A stretch of DNA of 6,353 nucleotides, from the NCBI GenBank assembly GCA_900314345.1, contig OMUX01000029.1:1-6353 (forward strand), given 5' to 3'. Shown piece by piece: positions 5,616 to 6,353 of this stretch (its first letter is position 1; each line of letters begins with the position of its first letter). Under the pieces are notes generated by a model that made no database searches, had not been told where the DNA came from, and saw only the letters and a list, made by a program, of their open reading frames with translations. Source of the DNA: an uncultured Erysipelotrichaceae bacterium (GTDB lineage Bacteria > Bacillota_I > Bacilli_A > Erysipelotrichales > Erysipelotrichaceae). A program made the position numbers and the translations under genes.

Positions 5616-6250
5616 ATCTTCCCAGGATGATTCCGGAAATTATTGAGATCCGGGACATAGGTCCTGGCCTTGCCTGTTCTTGAAAAGATCAGGGCATTGC
5701 GCTTGCTCAGACCATCCATGGCATAGATCTCTTCCCCGCTCTGCTCGAGGACTTCCGGCTTGATGAGACGGTTGTATTCCTTCTCATGGTCATTGTCATA
5801 GACAACTCCCGGAATCTTCATCTGCTTGTCCATGTAGTAGGGATCCCAGACATGCAGGTATGTATCATCCATGCCTGTGATCGTGATGTAGTGTCCCACA
5901 TCAAAGACACAGCGGACTACCACCACAGAACCTTGCTGCAGTGCCCTGATGATCTTACCTCCCGGCTGCATATTGACCTCTTCCCGCTCCAGATATTCAC
6001 AATGGATCGGGTATCCGGTCATTTCACTGTATTGATCAAACCAGTCCGCAAGGAAGCGCATCGCTGACTTTGTCGTACCGGTACGATAGGCAATGCCGTT
6101 GTCATCATAGCCGTCCAGGCAGTATCCCATGACCTTCTTGGGAAAATCCGGCGGTATTTCATTGCCTTCATAGAGATACTGGATCGCATTCATGACTGCC
6201 GTAGGACCGCAGTCAAACTCTGTCATCTGATAATGCAGGGGAATCTTCAT
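5612..6250 (-). CDS. C39-like papain-fold cysteine peptidase, copy 1
   Basis: A 212-residue protein, the paralog of the gene at 4748-5347. Catalytic residues are visible: Gln 8, Cys 14 in E-F-D-C-G-P-T-A, His 120 in G-H-Y-I-T-I-T-G, and Asp 136 in W-D-P-Y-Y. Cys 14 sits almost at the N-terminus, so there is no room for a signal peptide and the enzyme is probably cytoplasmic. Compared with copy 2 it has a three-residue insertion near residues 94-98 and about 12 extra C-terminal residues (ending N-H-P-G-K-I). The start ATG at 6250 has GGGAGG (6264-6259) eight bases upstream. The stop overlaps the ATG of the Cys-rich ORF. A terminator-like hairpin lies just before the gene, as for copy 2. Two intact paralogs side by side suggest different substrates or a heteromeric enzyme. 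The reaction (peptidase, glutathione-type hydrolase, cyclase) cannot be decided from sequence. Confidence 0.85.
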   Translation of the reverse strand: MKIPLHYQMTEFDCGPTAVMNAIQYLYEGNEIPPDFPKKVMGYCLDGYDDNGIAYRTGTTKSAMRFLADWFDQYSEMTGYPIHCEYLEREEVNMQPGGKIIRALQQGSVVVVRCVFDVGHYITITGMDDTYLHVWDPYYMDKQMKIPGVVYDNDHEKEYNRLIKPEVLEQSGEEIYAMDGLSKRNALIFSRTGKARTYVPDLNNFRNHPGKI

Positions 6251-6265
6251 GTCTTAAACCTCCCG

Positions 6266-6297
6266 AAAGAAAAACGGACAAGAGCATATCCTGTCCG
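6266..6297 (-). terminator. Rho-independent terminator or attenuator upstream of C39-like copy 1
   Basis: On the minus strand CGGACAGGA (6297-6289), loop TATGC, TCTTGTCCG (6283-6275) forms a nine-pair stem with one G-U pair. It is followed at once by TTTTTCTTT (6274-6266). The ribosome binding site of C39-like copy 1 begins one base later, at 6264. It either terminates an upstream gene lying beyond the window or acts as an attenuator, as proposed for the terminator before copy 2. No promoter with good boxes was seen between this hairpin and the gene, so transcription probably reads through it. Confidence 0.75.
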
Positions 6298-6353
6298 CCA
6301 GTTCTTTGATCAATATCCTGCAGGCTTCACCTGCGTGCAAAAGAAGACGGAAT

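Noticed and set aside
6254..6353. Open frame on the minus strand from the window edge to a TAA at 6256-6254
   Set aside because: It runs through the whole terminator hairpin and U-tract to three bases before the next gene. A real gene tail there is unlikely, and the sequence shows no recognisable domain.
6289..6353. Possible promoter upstream of C39-like copy 1 (TTGCAC-17-GATATT, or TTGATC with a distant TATGCT)
   Set aside because: The -35 or -10 matches are poor or the spacing is off, and one candidate overlaps the terminator stem.

Overview
All supported genes lie on the minus strand and read right to left. The window looks like part of a peptide-uptake operon from a Gram-positive bacterium, probably a gut-type Firmicute. 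Reasons: strong AGGAGG-like ribosome binding sites, an Ala/Ser-rich lipoprotein binding protein, tight stop/start overlaps, and short hairpins with U-tracts. GC is moderate, near 50% by eye. The placement is an inference from style, not a match to a known genome.

In transcription order: (1) 6353-6251, the end of something upstream and a terminator-like hairpin just before the first gene. (2) 6250-5612, a papain-fold C39-like cysteine peptidase. (3) 5615-5430, a 61-residue ORF whose start overlaps the previous stop (ATGA) and which carries a Cys cluster, G-C-F-C-A-C-C. (4) 5404-5370, a strong intrinsic terminator. (5) 5347-4748, a second C39-like protein, paralogous to the first. (6) 4723-3071, a family 5 peptide-binding lipoprotein. 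(7) 3048-3023, a hairpin with almost no U-tract. (8) 2993-2019 and 2022-1015, the two Opp/Dpp ATPases. (9) 1018-71, the first permease. (10) 57-1, the first 19 codons of the second permease, cut by the window edge. Genes 8 to 10 are translationally coupled or separated by only a few bases.

The most interesting part is 5495-5370. The Cys codons of the small ORF are followed at once by two copies of the same hairpin-forming sequence (+ strand 5455-5472 and 5381-5400). The second copy is the terminator. The 3' arm of the first copy can pair with the 5' arm of the terminator, giving mutually exclusive antiterminator and terminator folds. A run of Cys codons, then arms 1, 2, 3 and 4, then a U-tract, is the layout of a leader-peptide attenuator of the trp type, here with cysteine as the predicted signal. 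A near-consensus promoter (TTGACA-17-TATAAA) lies inside the 5' part of the same ORF.

Working model (inference): shortage of charged tRNA-Cys relieves termination and raises expression of one C39-like enzyme and a peptide importer, so that cells scavenge Cys-containing or glutathione-like peptides and cut them in the cytoplasm. The main competing model is that the 61-residue ORF is a Cys-rich peptide that the C39-like enzymes process.
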